A stretch of DNA of 64,000 nucleotides from Flavobacterium sp. Leaf82 (GCF_001422725.1 NZ_LMMA01000032.1:415658-479657), one strand, 5' to 3'. Positions 43,478-52,475 are shown, counted from the stretch's first letter. The notes: generated by a model from the letters alone, not told the origin. A program made the numbers and translations.

Positions 43478-44578
43478 TTAATCAATAAGTTCAAATTCCA
43501 AAGCCTCACTTTCAGTTCCGTTAATGATAATCGACAATTGATGTATTCCGGTATGAAAAACACGCGTTGTAATTATCTTGAAAGATTGATTTCGATTGAC
43601 TTTAATCAATTGATTGGGTAAATATTTTTTCTCACTGATTTTAAAGACTTTTTTTGCCAAATGTCCTTTTGATTTTTTGTAATGAACGGCGTATTCTAAA
43701 CGAATCGTTTTGGCTTCTTCATTTTTGTTATTTAAATGAAATTGAAACTGAAGATAATCGCCAATTTTGACTATTGGCGTTTTAATTTCAAAATTAGAAA
43801 GTTCAATATTAGTACTTTCTAATCCATAATGACTTAGGATTTCAGGATGTCCTTGTTTTAGTAAAGTACGAGCGCCGTGTTTGATGATTCCGTCAGTTTC
43901 AGGACTTATTCCGCGCCATTTATTGGCTATTTCTAACACAATCTGCGGATTATCTTTTGCGATATCATTTAAGTTGTTGGCAACGCTTCGGCGAACATAT
44001 TCTGAAGGATCATTTTTCAGGTTTTCTAAAATGGGCAATATAGAAGTTGGATCTTTTTTCAGGAACGGAATCGCCATTGCCCACGGTAATCTTGGTCGGC
44101 TTCCTTCGCTGGATAATCTGCGTACATGATGATTTTCATGCAAAGACCATTTTGTCATTTCGTCGATCATTTTTTCTTTATATTTTAAAATAAAAGGACG
44201 AACGGCAAACTCACAGCTAATAAATTGTGTGATGGAAACAAAGGCTTTTGCTGAAGTTTTAAAATCATCTAAACCATATATTTCGATATAATCAGCAAAA
44301 AATATAAAGGCAAGATTTCCTTCTGTAAACTTATTTTTCTTTAGATTTTCAATGATTTTATCAATTAGAGAAACGGCTTGGGTAAAATTTTCAGGCATAA
44401 ATTGATGAAACACAACAGTTGTATGTTTCATTCGGTCTTTCCATTCTTTTTGGGCAAAATCACCTTGATATATGGTTTCAATAAATTTTTGTTTATCGAA
44501 ATCCGGATGCACTTCGGCTACAGCCTGACTGAATTTTTCGTAAAAAGTAACGGAGTAAATGTCTTTAATTAATCCCAT
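43478..44578 (-). CDS. DNA alkylation repair (AlkD-like HEAT-repeat) protein
   Basis: 366 residues. HEAT-repeat body of the AlkC/AlkD type: FIETIYQGDFAQKEWKDRMKHTT, FIFFADYIEIYGLDDF, WSLHENHHVRRLSSEGSRPRLPWAM, ILENLKNDPSEYVRRSVANNLNDIAKDNPQIVLEI, KWRGISPETDGIIKHGARTLLKQG. After about residue 240 comes a beta-rich immunoglobulin-like tail (YLQFQFHLNNKN ... GTESEALEFELID), as in some AlkC-like proteins. It would remove alkylated purines from DNA; activity is by family only. A -7 box lies 20 bp upstream. Confidence 0.88.
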   Translation of the reverse strand: MGLIKDIYSVTFYEKFSQAVAEVHPDFDKQKFIETIYQGDFAQKEWKDRMKHTTVVFHQFMPENFTQAVSLIDKIIENLKKNKFTEGNLAFIFFADYIEIYGLDDFKTSAKAFVSITQFISCEFAVRPFILKYKEKMIDEMTKWSLHENHHVRRLSSEGSRPRLPWAMAIPFLKKDPTSILPILENLKNDPSEYVRRSVANNLNDIAKDNPQIVLEIANKWRGISPETDGIIKHGARTLLKQGHPEILSHYGLESTNIELSNFEIKTPIVKIGDYLQFQFHLNNKNEEAKTIRLEYAVHYKKSKGHLAKKVFKISEKKYLPNQLIKVNRNQSFKIITTRVFHTGIHQLSIIINGTESEALEFELID

Positions 44579-44598
44579 GATTTTGTTTGAATGAACCT

Positions 44599-44606
44599 CA
44601 AAGATA
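44599..44606 (-). promoter_or_regulatory. -7 box upstream of the DNA alkylation repair gene
   Basis: TATCTTTG on the minus strand, perfect TAnnTTTG, 20 bp before the ATG at 44578; a TTG lies 25 bp further up, slightly far. Confidence 0.45.
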
Positions 44607-44650
44607 TTTAATGTTCTTAATTGGATACTAACAAAAAAGAAAATATTTAA

Positions 44651-44712
44651 ACCATTAAGATATTAAGTTTCATTAAGAATAAAGGCTTAATTTTTCTTAA
44701 TATCTTCATGGT
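44651..44712. repeat. 62-bp palindromic ATTAAG-type element
   Basis: ACCATTAAGATATTAAG (44651-44667) and CTTAATATCTTCATGGT (44696-44712) pair at 16 of 17 positions; between them CATTAAG and GGCTTAAT. Confidence 0.8.
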
Positions 44713-44814
44713 GAAAAAAAAGAATTTTATAATGTTTAGATTTTTTTTGGAGAAGGTTAACTTTCAAATCCACAAAATATATCCTACTTTAGCATCTTAT
44801 AAAATATAATAAAA

Positions 44815-45672
44815 ATGATTAGCGAAGTACAATTTCAAGCCGAATTACAACTATTGATTAGCAACGCAATTCGAGAAGACATAGGCACAGGCGATTATAG
44901 TTCATTGGCGTGTATTCCTGAAACTGCTCACGGTCAAGCCAAATTGCTGGTAAAAGATCAGGGAATTATTGCGGGTGTTGCACTTGCAAAAATGATTTTT
45001 GAGTTTGTAGATCCTAAATTAAAAATCAAGACTTATATAGAAGATGGAACGCATGTAGAATATGGTGATATTGTTTTTGAGGTTTCAGGAAGTTCTCAGT
45101 CTATTTTAAAATCAGAGAGAGTCGTTTTGAATACCATGCAGCGTATGTCTGCTATTGCTACAAAAACAGATCAGTATGTACAGCTTTTAGAAGGAACAGG
45201 CGCTAAAATATTAGATACACGTAAAACAACTCCAAATTTTAGAGCTGCAGAAAAATGGGCTGTAAAAATAGGAGGAGGCGAGAACCACCGTTTTGCCTTG
45301 TATGATATGGTAATGCTGAAGGATAATCATATTGATTTTGCCGGCGGAATAACTTTGGCAATAAAGAAAACAAAAGAATATTTGAAAGAAAATAATCTGG
45401 ATTTGAAAATTATTGTTGAAGCCAGAAATCTGGATGAAATTCGCGAAATTCTTTTAAGTGACGGCGTTCACAGAATCCTGATTGATAACTTTAATTATGA
45501 AGACACAAAAACGGCAGTTGAGTTAATTGGTACCAAATGCCAAACGGAATCTTCTGGAAATATCAACGAAAAAACGATTCGTGAATATGGTTTATGTGGT
45601 GTAAATTATATCTCGTCAGGTGCTTTGACACATTCTGTTTACAACATGGATTTGAGTCTAAAGGCTTTTTAA
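44815..45672 (+). CDS. nadC: Nicotinate-nucleotide pyrophosphorylase (quinolinate phosphoribosyltransferase)
   Basis: Converts quinolinate + PRPP to nicotinate mononucleotide + CO2 + PPi in de novo NAD synthesis. 285 residues, standard length. Motifs: REDIGTGDYSS, LNTMQRMSAIATKT, ILDTRKTTPNFRAAEKWAVKIGGGENHRF, YDMVMLKDNHI, IIVEARNLDE, ILIDNFN, ESSGNINEKTIREYGLCGVNYISSGALTHS. All substrate-binding Lys/Arg/Asp motifs are present. nadA and nadB are not in the window. The 115-bp gap to YihY is filled with TTAATTATTAATT and AATCTAAAATC filler. Confidence 0.97.
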   Translation: MISEVQFQAELQLLISNAIREDIGTGDYSSLACIPETAHGQAKLLVKDQGIIAGVALAKMIFEFVDPKLKIKTYIEDGTHVEYGDIVFEVSGSSQSILKSERVVLNTMQRMSAIATKTDQYVQLLEGTGAKILDTRKTTPNFRAAEKWAVKIGGGENHRFALYDMVMLKDNHIDFAGGITLAIKKTKEYLKENNLDLKIIVEARNLDEIREILLSDGVHRILIDNFNYEDTKTAVELIGTKCQTESSGNINEKTIREYGLCGVNYISSGALTHSVYNMDLSLKAF

Positions 45673-45787
45673 AATAATTATTAATTGTTAATTATTAATT
45701 GAGTTATACGTTATGAGTTTGTAAATGTAATCCTGATGTTTTGGGATTAAATCTAAAATCTGAACTCTTAAATCTAAAATTATAAAT

Positions 45788-46711
45788 ATGTCTCAAGAGA
45801 TAGAAGATCGGATTGAAAAGCTTCCTGTAATACGAACTCTTGCCCGGTTTTTAAAGAGAATAAAACTGCCTTGGCGGGAAGGTTTCTCCTTGTACGATTT
45901 GCTCGAAATGTATACGATGGGTATTCTCGAAGGTGCATTTTCGTATCATGCAAGTGCTGTTTCGTTTAGCTTTTTTATGGCTTTGTTTCCTTTTGCACTG
46001 TTTATTTTAAACTTAATTCCGTTTATCCCAATAGACAATTTTCAGGCAGATTTTTTGCAGTTTGTGCAGCAAAGTGTTCCGCCAAATACCTATGATGCAA
46101 TTAGTAAAATCATTAGTGATATCTTAAACAATAGTCACTCAGGATTGCTTTCATCGGGTTTTTTGCTTTCTATATTTTTGATGGCAAATGGTATTAACGG
46201 AATCTTAAGCGGGTTTGAATCCTCTAAACATGTTTTTGATAAACGTGGATTTTTTAGTCAGTATTTAGTAGCACTGGCGATTTCGCTGGTTATGACTATA
46301 ATACTGTTTGTAACTGTTGCCACAATTGTTGTTTTTGAGGTATTTATTCAAAAAACAATTATTCAGGATGTGTTGAGCGATCGAATTCCGTTGATTATTT
46401 TAGGGCGATATTTATTTGTGATTTTGATGATTTTGATAACGTCTTCAATATTATTGCGTTATGGTACAAAACAATATAACAAAGTGCCTTTTATTAGTAT
46501 TGGATCTGTTTTTACAACCATCTTAATTGTTATATCTTCGTTCTTTTTTGGGATTTGGGTTATAAAATTCTCAAAATACAATGAACTTTATGGTTCAATT
46601 GGTACATTATTAATTCTAATGTTTTATATTTGGATAAACTGTATGATTCTGCTTTTGGGGTTCGAATTGAATGCTTCTATCAGAAAATTAAAACAAAAAA
46701 AAGAGAAATAA
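45788..46711 (+). CDS. YihY/BrkB-family membrane protein
   Basis: 307 residues with six membrane helices. Family marks: the amphipathic start WREGFSLYDLLEMYTMGILEGAFSYHASAVSFSFFMALFPFALFILNLIPFIP, LLSSGFLLSIFLMANGINGILSGFESSKHVFDKRGFF, and the C-terminal GSIGTLLILMFYIWINCMILLLGFELNA. The family was once annotated as ribonuclease BN in error; its real function (perhaps export or lipid related) is unsettled. The next gene starts 1 bp after its stop. Confidence 0.92.
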   Translation: MSQEIEDRIEKLPVIRTLARFLKRIKLPWREGFSLYDLLEMYTMGILEGAFSYHASAVSFSFFMALFPFALFILNLIPFIPIDNFQADFLQFVQQSVPPNTYDAISKIISDILNNSHSGLLSSGFLLSIFLMANGINGILSGFESSKHVFDKRGFFSQYLVALAISLVMTIILFVTVATIVVFEVFIQKTIIQDVLSDRIPLIILGRYLFVILMILITSSILLRYGTKQYNKVPFISIGSVFTTILIVISSFFFGIWVIKFSKYNELYGSIGTLLILMFYIWINCMILLLGFELNASIRKLKQKKEK

Positions 46712-46712
46712 T

Positions 46713-47144
46713 ATGAAAAATTGGATGTTAACTATTGGTGTTTTTTTCTTCGCATTAAGCACAATTCAGGCTCAAAGCGTTATTGGTAAGTGGAAAACAA
46801 TTGATGATGAAACAGGAGAAGCAAAATCAGTTGTAGAGATTTATGAAAAATCCGGAAAAATATATGGTAAAGTGGTAGAAATACTTCGTGCTGATCATAA
46901 AAAAGATTTATGTGTAAAATGTGATGGTGCAGATAAAAACAAACCTATTATGGGTTTAAATATTATTAATGGACTTAAAAAAGACGGTGATGAATATAGC
47001 GGAGGAACTATTTTAGATCCTACAAACGGAAAAAAATACAAATGTTATATCACACTGGATTCAGCTGATAAACTAAAACTTCGTGGTTATGTAGGGATTT
47101 CTATTATGGGAAGAACACAATATTGGACCAGAGTGAAGAATTAA
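46713..47144 (+). CDS. DUF2147 exported protein
   Basis: 143 residues, signal peptide ending TIQAQS, then one small beta-barrel-like domain typical of DUF2147: VIGKWKTIDDETGEAKSVVEIYEKSGKIYGKVVEIL, DLCVKCDGADKNKPIMGLNIINGLKKDGDEYSGGTILDPTNGKKYKCYI, KLKLRGYVGISIMGRTQYWTRV. Function unknown; the CxxC in LCVKCDG could bind metal. It follows the YihY gene by 1 bp and precedes the metallo-beta-lactamase by 15 bp, so the three probably share a transcript. Confidence 0.9.
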   Translation: MKNWMLTIGVFFFALSTIQAQSVIGKWKTIDDETGEAKSVVEIYEKSGKIYGKVVEILRADHKKDLCVKCDGADKNKPIMGLNIINGLKKDGDEYSGGTILDPTNGKKYKCYITLDSADKLKLRGYVGISIMGRTQYWTRVKN

Positions 47145-47159
47145 TTTCATAAAAATAAA

Positions 47160-47909
47160 ATGCGAAAGTTAGCATCGATACTTTTGTTCTTAGTACTTTT
47201 TTCTAATAGTTTTGGACAAACTAAGAATTCGCCATTACAAATAAGTCATCTTACAGGTGACTTTTATGTTTATAAAACGTTTCATGATTACAAAGGAACT
47301 CTGATTTCTGCCAATGCAATGTATCTGGTTACTAATAAAGGTGTTGTGTTATTTGATGCGCCTTGGGATAAAACCCAGTTCCAGCCATTATTAGACAGCA
47401 TAAAAGCAAAACACAATAAAGATGTGGTAATGCATTTTGTAACGCATTCGCACGAAGACAGGGCAGGAGGTTTAGGATTTTACAGACAAAAAGGAATAAA
47501 AACCTATACAATAAAATTAACAGACGAGATTCTTTTAAAAAATAATGAAAAAAGAGCTGAATTTGTAATTCCCAATGATACAACATTTACAGTAGGACAA
47601 CATACTTTTCAGGTTTATTATCCTGGTAAAGGTCATGCTCCGGACAATATTGTTGTTTGGTTTAATAAAGAGAAAGTACTTTACGGAGGTTGTTTTATTA
47701 AAAGTGCAGAGGCAAAAGATTTAGGATATCTGGGCGATGCAGATGTAAAAGAATGGGAAAAGTCTATTGAAAAAACACAAACGAAATTTAAAAATCCTAA
47801 ATTTATTATCACAGGTCATGATGATTGGAAGGATTTAACTTCTTTAAAGCATACTCTGACATTAGTAAAGGAGTATAATAAAGCTTCAAAATCTTCTGAT
47901 AAAAAATAA
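47160..47909 (+). CDS. Subclass B1 metallo-beta-lactamase (JOHN/BlaB-like)
   Basis: Periplasmic zinc enzyme hydrolysing beta-lactams including, by family, carbapenems. 249 residues, signal peptide ending SNSFGQ. The B1 ligands are complete: HSHED (His96, His98, Asp100), GKGHAPDN (His159), YGGCFIKS (Cys178), TGHDDW (His220). The overall sequence resembles the resident enzymes of Flavobacterium (JOHN type). It sits among housekeeping genes with no integron or mobile element, so it is an intrinsic chromosomal gene. Its place behind DUF2147 suggests expression from the nadC/yihY side. Substrate range cannot be judged from sequence. Confidence 0.92.
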   Translation: MRKLASILLFLVLFSNSFGQTKNSPLQISHLTGDFYVYKTFHDYKGTLISANAMYLVTNKGVVLFDAPWDKTQFQPLLDSIKAKHNKDVVMHFVTHSHEDRAGGLGFYRQKGIKTYTIKLTDEILLKNNEKRAEFVIPNDTTFTVGQHTFQVYYPGKGHAPDNIVVWFNKEKVLYGGCFIKSAEAKDLGYLGDADVKEWEKSIEKTQTKFKNPKFIITGHDDWKDLTSLKHTLTLVKEYNKASKSSDKK

Positions 47910-47934
47910 TCTTTCAATCTTTTAAAATCATTAC

Positions 47935-50385
47935 ATGTTTTTTGTCGAAGTTGTTTTACCACTTTCCTTAGCGAAAACTTTTACTTATCGTATTTCTGAG
48001 ACTGAATTTCATTTCATTAAGAAAGGAATGCGGGTTGCGGTGCCTTTTGGTAAAAGCAAAATATATACGGCGTTGGTGATTGATATTCATCAAAACGAAC
48101 CAAGCCTTTATGATGCCAAAGAAATTCACCAAATATTAGACGAGAAACCTATTGCGACCGAAATCCAGATTAAACACTGGCTTTGGGTGGCTACTTATTA
48201 TATGTGTGGCATTGGCGATGTTTATCGCGGTGCTTTCCCAACTGGATTATTACTGGAAAGTGAGACTATAGTTTCGCTTAAGGCAGAAATCGTAGTCAAT
48301 GATTCTGAACTTTCTGATGATGAATTCTTGATTTATGAAGCATTGCATCATCAGAGTTCGCTGAAAGTTCAGGAAATTATTTCGATATTAAATAAAAAGA
48401 ATATTTTTCCGGTTCTTCAAAAAATGATGGCAAAAGATATCATTGTTTTAGAAGAAGAAATAAAAGAAAGTTATAAGCCTAAATTGGTTCGGTATGTAAA
48501 ATTGCACGCTCAATACGAATCAGATAATGGTTTGGGAGAATTGTTAGAAGTTTTGAAAAGTGCCAATAAGCAAAAGGAAATTGTTTTGTCTTATTTTCAG
48601 CTTATGGCTTCAGAAAAGAAACCAATTACGGTAAAAAAACTGGTTGAGGTTTCGAATTCATCTTCATCTGTTGTAAAAGCTTTAATTGATAAGGAAATTT
48701 TTGAGGAATATCTTTTGCAGCAAGATCGTGTTTCGTTTACCGGAGAAGCAAGTGATAAAGAATTAATACTTAGCGAAGCGCAGAGTATTGCTTTTGAATC
48801 TATTAAGAATAATTTTTCAGAGAAAGAAGTTTGTTTGCTTCACGGTGTAACGTCAAGCGGAAAAACGGAGATTTACATTAAATTAATCGAAGAATATCTG
48901 GCAACAGGAAAACAAATTCTCTATTTGTTGCCGGAAATTGCTCTTACAACTCAATTAGTATCACGTTTGCGTTTTTATTTTGGAGATAAAGTAGCGGTTT
49001 TTCATTCTAAATACAGCAATAACGAAAGGGTAGAAGTTTGGAAACAAACACTTGAAAATGCTGATAAAGCGCAGATTGTAATAGGTGCAAGATCTGCACT
49101 GTTTCTTCCTTTTAATAATCTAGGATTGCTTATTGTTGATGAAGAGCATGAGCAGACGTTTAAACAAACGGATCCTGCACCGCGTTATCATGCCAGAGAT
49201 GCAGCTATTGTTCTGGCTAATTTTCATAATGCAAAAGTGCTTCTGGGATCAGCAACTCCAAGTATTGAAACTTACTTTAATACGCAAACGGATAAATATG
49301 GTTTAGTTACACTTACTGAGCGTTATAATAATGTGCGAATGCCTGAAATTGTTTTGGTCGATTTAAAAGACAAGCATTTCAGAAAAAAAATGACAGGGCA
49401 TTTTAGTGATCTTTTAATTGAAGAAATTGCAGAAGCTTTGTCTTTGGGCGAACAAGTGATTTTGTTTCAAAACAGAAGAGGATATTCGCCTATAATAGAA
49501 TGTTTGACCTGCGGGCACGTACCGCATTGCCAGCAATGTGATGTGAGTTTGACTTTTCATAAACATAAAAACCAATTGCGTTGTCATTATTGCGGTTATT
49601 CGATTGCAAAACCTACGCATTGCCATAGTTGTTCGAGTATTGATTTAACGACAAAAGGTTTTGGAACGGAACAAATCGAGCAAGAGTTGGTATCGCTTTT
49701 TCCTAAAGCCAAAACCGGCAGGATGGATCAGGATACAACAAGAGGGAAATTTGGTTTTGAGAAAATAATTGATTCTTTTAAAAACCGTGAAATCGATATT
49801 TTGGTTGGTACACAGATGCTTGCCAAGGGTTTAGATTTTGATAATGTAAGTCTTGTTGGGATCATGAATGCTGATAATATGTTGCATCATCCTGATTTCA
49901 GGGCTTTTGAGCGTAGTTTTCAAATGATGACACAAGTAGCGGGAAGAGCCGGAAGATCAGAGAAGCAAGGAAAAGTTATTATCCAGACCTATAACCCAAA
50001 TCACAATACAATCCAGCAAGTTACAAACCATAATTATATGGGTATGTATAAGGAGCAATTGTATGATCGCCAGATTTATAAATATCCGCCTTATTTCAGG
50101 ATTATTAAGCTAACCTTGAAACACAGGGAGTTTGATAAATTAAAAGAAGGTTCGATGTGGTTGTATCAGGTTTTAAGTCAAAACTTAGCTATGCCGGTAT
50201 TAGGACCGGAAGAACCAGCGATTGGCAGGATAAGAAACGAATACATCAGAACTATTTTGATAAAGATTCCGCAGAATTTGCCTATTGGAAGTACAAAAAA
50301 AACTATTCAGAAAATGATGAATAGTTTTGAAGCTGTTGCTCAGTACCGAGCGATAAAAGTCATTGCAAATGTCGATTTTTATTAA
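47935..50385 (+). CDS. priA: Primosomal protein N' (replication restart helicase)
   Basis: 3'-5' DNA helicase that reloads the replisome at stalled forks. 816 residues: N-terminal DNA-fork-binding domain, winged helix, Walker A (HGVTSSGKTEIYI), DEEH box (LLIVDEEHEQTFKQTDPAPRYHARD), GSATPS, a zinc-binding insert with eight cysteines in CxxC pairs (CLTCGHVPHCQQC and CHYCGYSIAKPTHCHSC), helicase motifs V-VI (GTQMLAKGLDFDNV, QVAGRAGR) and the C-terminal domain. The stop directly abuts the stop of the convergent LytTR gene. Confidence 0.97.
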   Translation: MFFVEVVLPLSLAKTFTYRISETEFHFIKKGMRVAVPFGKSKIYTALVIDIHQNEPSLYDAKEIHQILDEKPIATEIQIKHWLWVATYYMCGIGDVYRGAFPTGLLLESETIVSLKAEIVVNDSELSDDEFLIYEALHHQSSLKVQEIISILNKKNIFPVLQKMMAKDIIVLEEEIKESYKPKLVRYVKLHAQYESDNGLGELLEVLKSANKQKEIVLSYFQLMASEKKPITVKKLVEVSNSSSSVVKALIDKEIFEEYLLQQDRVSFTGEASDKELILSEAQSIAFESIKNNFSEKEVCLLHGVTSSGKTEIYIKLIEEYLATGKQILYLLPEIALTTQLVSRLRFYFGDKVAVFHSKYSNNERVEVWKQTLENADKAQIVIGARSALFLPFNNLGLLIVDEEHEQTFKQTDPAPRYHARDAAIVLANFHNAKVLLGSATPSIETYFNTQTDKYGLVTLTERYNNVRMPEIVLVDLKDKHFRKKMTGHFSDLLIEEIAEALSLGEQVILFQNRRGYSPIIECLTCGHVPHCQQCDVSLTFHKHKNQLRCHYCGYSIAKPTHCHSCSSIDLTTKGFGTEQIEQELVSLFPKAKTGRMDQDTTRGKFGFEKIIDSFKNREIDILVGTQMLAKGLDFDNVSLVGIMNADNMLHHPDFRAFERSFQMMTQVAGRAGRSEKQGKVIIQTYNPNHNTIQQVTNHNYMGMYKEQLYDRQIYKYPPYFRIIKLTLKHREFDKLKEGSMWLYQVLSQNLAMPVLGPEEPAIGRIRNEYIRTILIKIPQNLPIGSTKKTIQKMMNSFEAVAQYRAIKVIANVDFY

Positions 50386-51084
50386 TTATGACGATGTTGA
50401 CAATGCTTTTACTAAATCTTCTTTTTTGTTTCGGCTTAATGGAATTTTGGTAATACCAATTTCGGCAAACTTGCTGTTAAAGCGTTCAACCTTATCGATA
50501 TTGATAATATAAGACTTGTGCACACGAATGAACTTTTCTTTTGATAAATCATTTTCAAAAGATTTCATTGTTGACAGTACCAAATTGCTATCATCTTCGG
50601 TAACTACTCGTACATAATCTCCAAATGCTTCAATCCATTTGATTTTTGCTGTAAAAATTTTAAGTTTTTTAAGATTACTTTTAATGAATATATGTTCGCC
50701 TTCTTCTTCTTTTACATCTTTTTTCAGCAAATGCATGTCTATTGCCCTCTTTACAGAAGCATTAAAACGATCAACGGCAATAGGTTTTTGAAGGTAATCA
50801 GTTGCGTCATAATCAAAAGCTTTCAAAGCATATTCAGCTTTAGAAGTAATAAATATAATTTGTGGTTTAGATTTTAAACCATCAAGAAAGTCAAATCCAT
50901 TAATAACAGGCATTTCTATATCAAGAAATATTAAGTCGATATTATTTAGAGAAATACAGCTTTTTGCTTCTATTGCATTAGAAAAATCCCCGATTAAGTG
51001 CAAACCTGGGTGATTATTAACTAATTTTGCAATAATGGTCCTTTGTATAGAACTATCATCAACAACAACACAGTTTAGTTTCAT
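50386..51084 (-). CDS. LytTR-family response regulator
   Basis: DNA-binding response regulator, 232 residues. Receiver domain (about 1-120): VVVDDSS acidic pair, phospho-acceptor Asp55 in LIFLDIEMP, FITSKAEYAL, and Lys of DYLQKPIAV. LytTR domain (about 132-228): HIFIKSNLKKLKIFTAKIKWIEAFGDYVRV, KFIRVHKSYIINIDKVE, IPLSRNKKEDL. Partners are usually membrane LytS-type kinases encoded alongside; none is present, so it is an orphan here. Convergent with priA without any intergenic bases. Confidence 0.94.
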   Translation of the reverse strand: MKLNCVVVDDSSIQRTIIAKLVNNHPGLHLIGDFSNAIEAKSCISLNNIDLIFLDIEMPVINGFDFLDGLKSKPQIIFITSKAEYALKAFDYDATDYLQKPIAVDRFNASVKRAIDMHLLKKDVKEEEGEHIFIKSNLKKLKIFTAKIKWIEAFGDYVRVVTEDDSNLVLSTMKSFENDLSKEKFIRVHKSYIINIDKVERFNSKFAEIGITKIPLSRNKKEDLVKALSTSS

Positions 51085-51200
51085 AACATTAAAATTTAGA
51101 ATAAATTCAGGATAGCAGTAGTAAATGTATTATTTTTTTGCAAAAAAAACTAAAATCGGCTTGTATTTTTTACTTTACAACGAATAAAAGCAAAAAAGTG

Positions 51201-51230
51201 TTGTATATATAAATTTATTGGTTACTTTTG
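51201..51230 (+). promoter_or_regulatory. Promoter of the rpsF-rpsR-rplI operon
   Basis: TTG (51201-51203), 19 bp, TACTTTTG (51223-51230): exact match to the Bacteroidota housekeeping consensus, 31 bp before the rpsF ATG. Confidence 0.8.
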
Positions 51231-51261
51231 CACCCAATTTTAACAAATAAATATTGTATTT

Positions 51262-51603
51262 ATGAATCATTATGAAACTGTTTTCATTTTAAATCCCGTT
51301 TTATCTGAGGTTCAGGTGAAGGAAACAGTAACGAAATTTGAAGAATTTCTTACTAGTAGAGGAGCTGAAATGGTGTCAAAAGAGGATTGGGGTCTGAAAA
51401 AAATGGCTTACGAAATCCAAAACAAAAAAAGTGGTTTTTATCACTTATTCGAATTCAAAGTAGCTGGAGAAGTTCTAATTGCTTTTGAAACTGAATTTAG
51501 ACGTGACGAAAGAGTTATGCGTTTCTTAACTGTAAGTTTAGATAAACATGCTATTTCATGGGCTGAAAGAAGAAGAGCCAAATTAAAATCTACTAAAGCT
51601 TAA
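51262..51603 (+). CDS. rpsF: 30S ribosomal protein S6
   Basis: 113 residues: MNHYETVFILNPVLSEVQV, WGLKKMAYEIQNKKSGFYHLFEF, ETEFRRDERVMRFLTVSLDKHA. Binds 16S rRNA with S18 on the platform of the 30S subunit. First gene of the classical rpsF-rpsR-rplI operon, behind a consensus promoter; rpsR follows 5 bp after the stop. No ssb gene lies between them, unlike in Bacillus. Confidence 0.98.
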   Translation: MNHYETVFILNPVLSEVQVKETVTKFEEFLTSRGAEMVSKEDWGLKKMAYEIQNKKSGFYHLFEFKVAGEVLIAFETEFRRDERVMRFLTVSLDKHAISWAERRRAKLKSTKA

Positions 51604-51608
51604 TTATT

Positions 51609-51905
51609 ATGTCTACAATAGAGCAATCTGCAAAAGGAAAAAAAGACGGAGATATCAGATATTTAACGCCTTTAAACATTGAAACTAACAAAACTAAAAA
51701 GTACTGTCGTTTCAAAAAATCAGGAATCAAATATATCGATTATAAAGATGCTGATTTCTTATTGAAATTCGTTAATGAGCAAGGAAAAATTCTTCCTCGT
51801 CGTTTAACTGGAACTTCATTAAAATACCAAAGAAAAGTTTCTGTAGCTGTAAAAAGAGCTCGTCACTTAGCTTTAATGCCATACGTGGCCGATTTATTAA
51901 AATAA
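51609..51905 (+). CDS. rpsR: 30S ribosomal protein S18
   Basis: 98 residues: KKYCRFKKSGIKYIDYKDADFLLKFVNEQGKILPRRLTGTSLKYQRKVSVAVKRARHLALMPYV is the full conserved core. Partner of S6. A single cysteine remains (KKYCRF), without the CxxC zinc pair of other S18 forms, consistent with a zinc-independent type. 66 bp separate it from rplI. Confidence 0.98.
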   Translation: MSTIEQSAKGKKDGDIRYLTPLNIETNKTKKYCRFKKSGIKYIDYKDADFLLKFVNEQGKILPRRLTGTSLKYQRKVSVAVKRARHLALMPYVADLLK

Positions 51906-51971
51906 TTAAAAACTCTAGTCGCTGGTTTCCGGTCAAATGGAACCTAACTTCTAAAATATAAGGACAACAAC

Positions 51972-52412
51972 ATGGAACTTATTTTAAAACAAGACGTACA
52001 GAATCTAGGATTTAAAGATGATGTAGTTAGTGTAAAAGCGGGTTACGGACGTAACTTTTTAATCCCTCAAGGTTTTGCTGCTTTAGCAACTCCTTCTGCT
52101 AAAAAAGTTTTAGCTGAAAACCTAAAACAAAGAGCTCACAAAGAAGCTAAAGTTGTTGCTGATGCAAAAGCGTTAGCTGAAACTTTAAAAGCTCTTGAGA
52201 TTAAACTTACTGCTAAAGCTGGTGGAGAGAAACTTTTTGGTTCTATCACAAACATCGATATTGCTCAGGCTTTAGAGAAATCTGGTAACGCTATTGATAG
52301 AAAATTCATTACTAGTGGTATCGTAAAACGTACTGGAAAATATACAGCAAACATCCGTTTACACAGAGATGTTATCGTTGAATTACCATACGAGATTATC
52401 GCTGAAAAATAA
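51972..52412 (+). CDS. rplI: 50S ribosomal protein L9
   Basis: 146 residues: N-terminal rRNA-binding domain (MELILKQDVQNLGFKDDVVSVKAGYGRNFLIPQGFA), long central helix, and C-terminal domain (GGEKLFGSITNIDIAQAL ... IRLHRDVIVELPYEI). Binds 23S rRNA near L1. Last gene of the operon; a perfect hairpin terminator follows 30 bp downstream. Confidence 0.98.
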   Translation: MELILKQDVQNLGFKDDVVSVKAGYGRNFLIPQGFAALATPSAKKVLAENLKQRAHKEAKVVADAKALAETLKALEIKLTAKAGGEKLFGSITNIDIAQALEKSGNAIDRKFITSGIVKRTGKYTANIRLHRDVIVELPYEIIAEK

Positions 52413-52442
52413 CATTTTGTTAACTTCGTGTTAATAAAATAT

Positions 52443-52472
52443 AAAAATCACTCTTAAGAGTGATTTTTTTTT
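52443..52472 (+). terminator. Terminator of the rpsF operon
   Basis: AAAAATCACTCTT/AAGAGTGATTTTT, a continuous perfect palindrome with an extended T run. Confidence 0.93.
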
Positions 52473-52475
52473 GCC

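Noticed and set aside
47160..47909. Metallo-beta-lactamase as a recently acquired resistance gene
   Set aside because: No integron, insertion sequence or attachment site nearby, and the gene is tightly packed in a chromosomal run; an intrinsic gene fits better.
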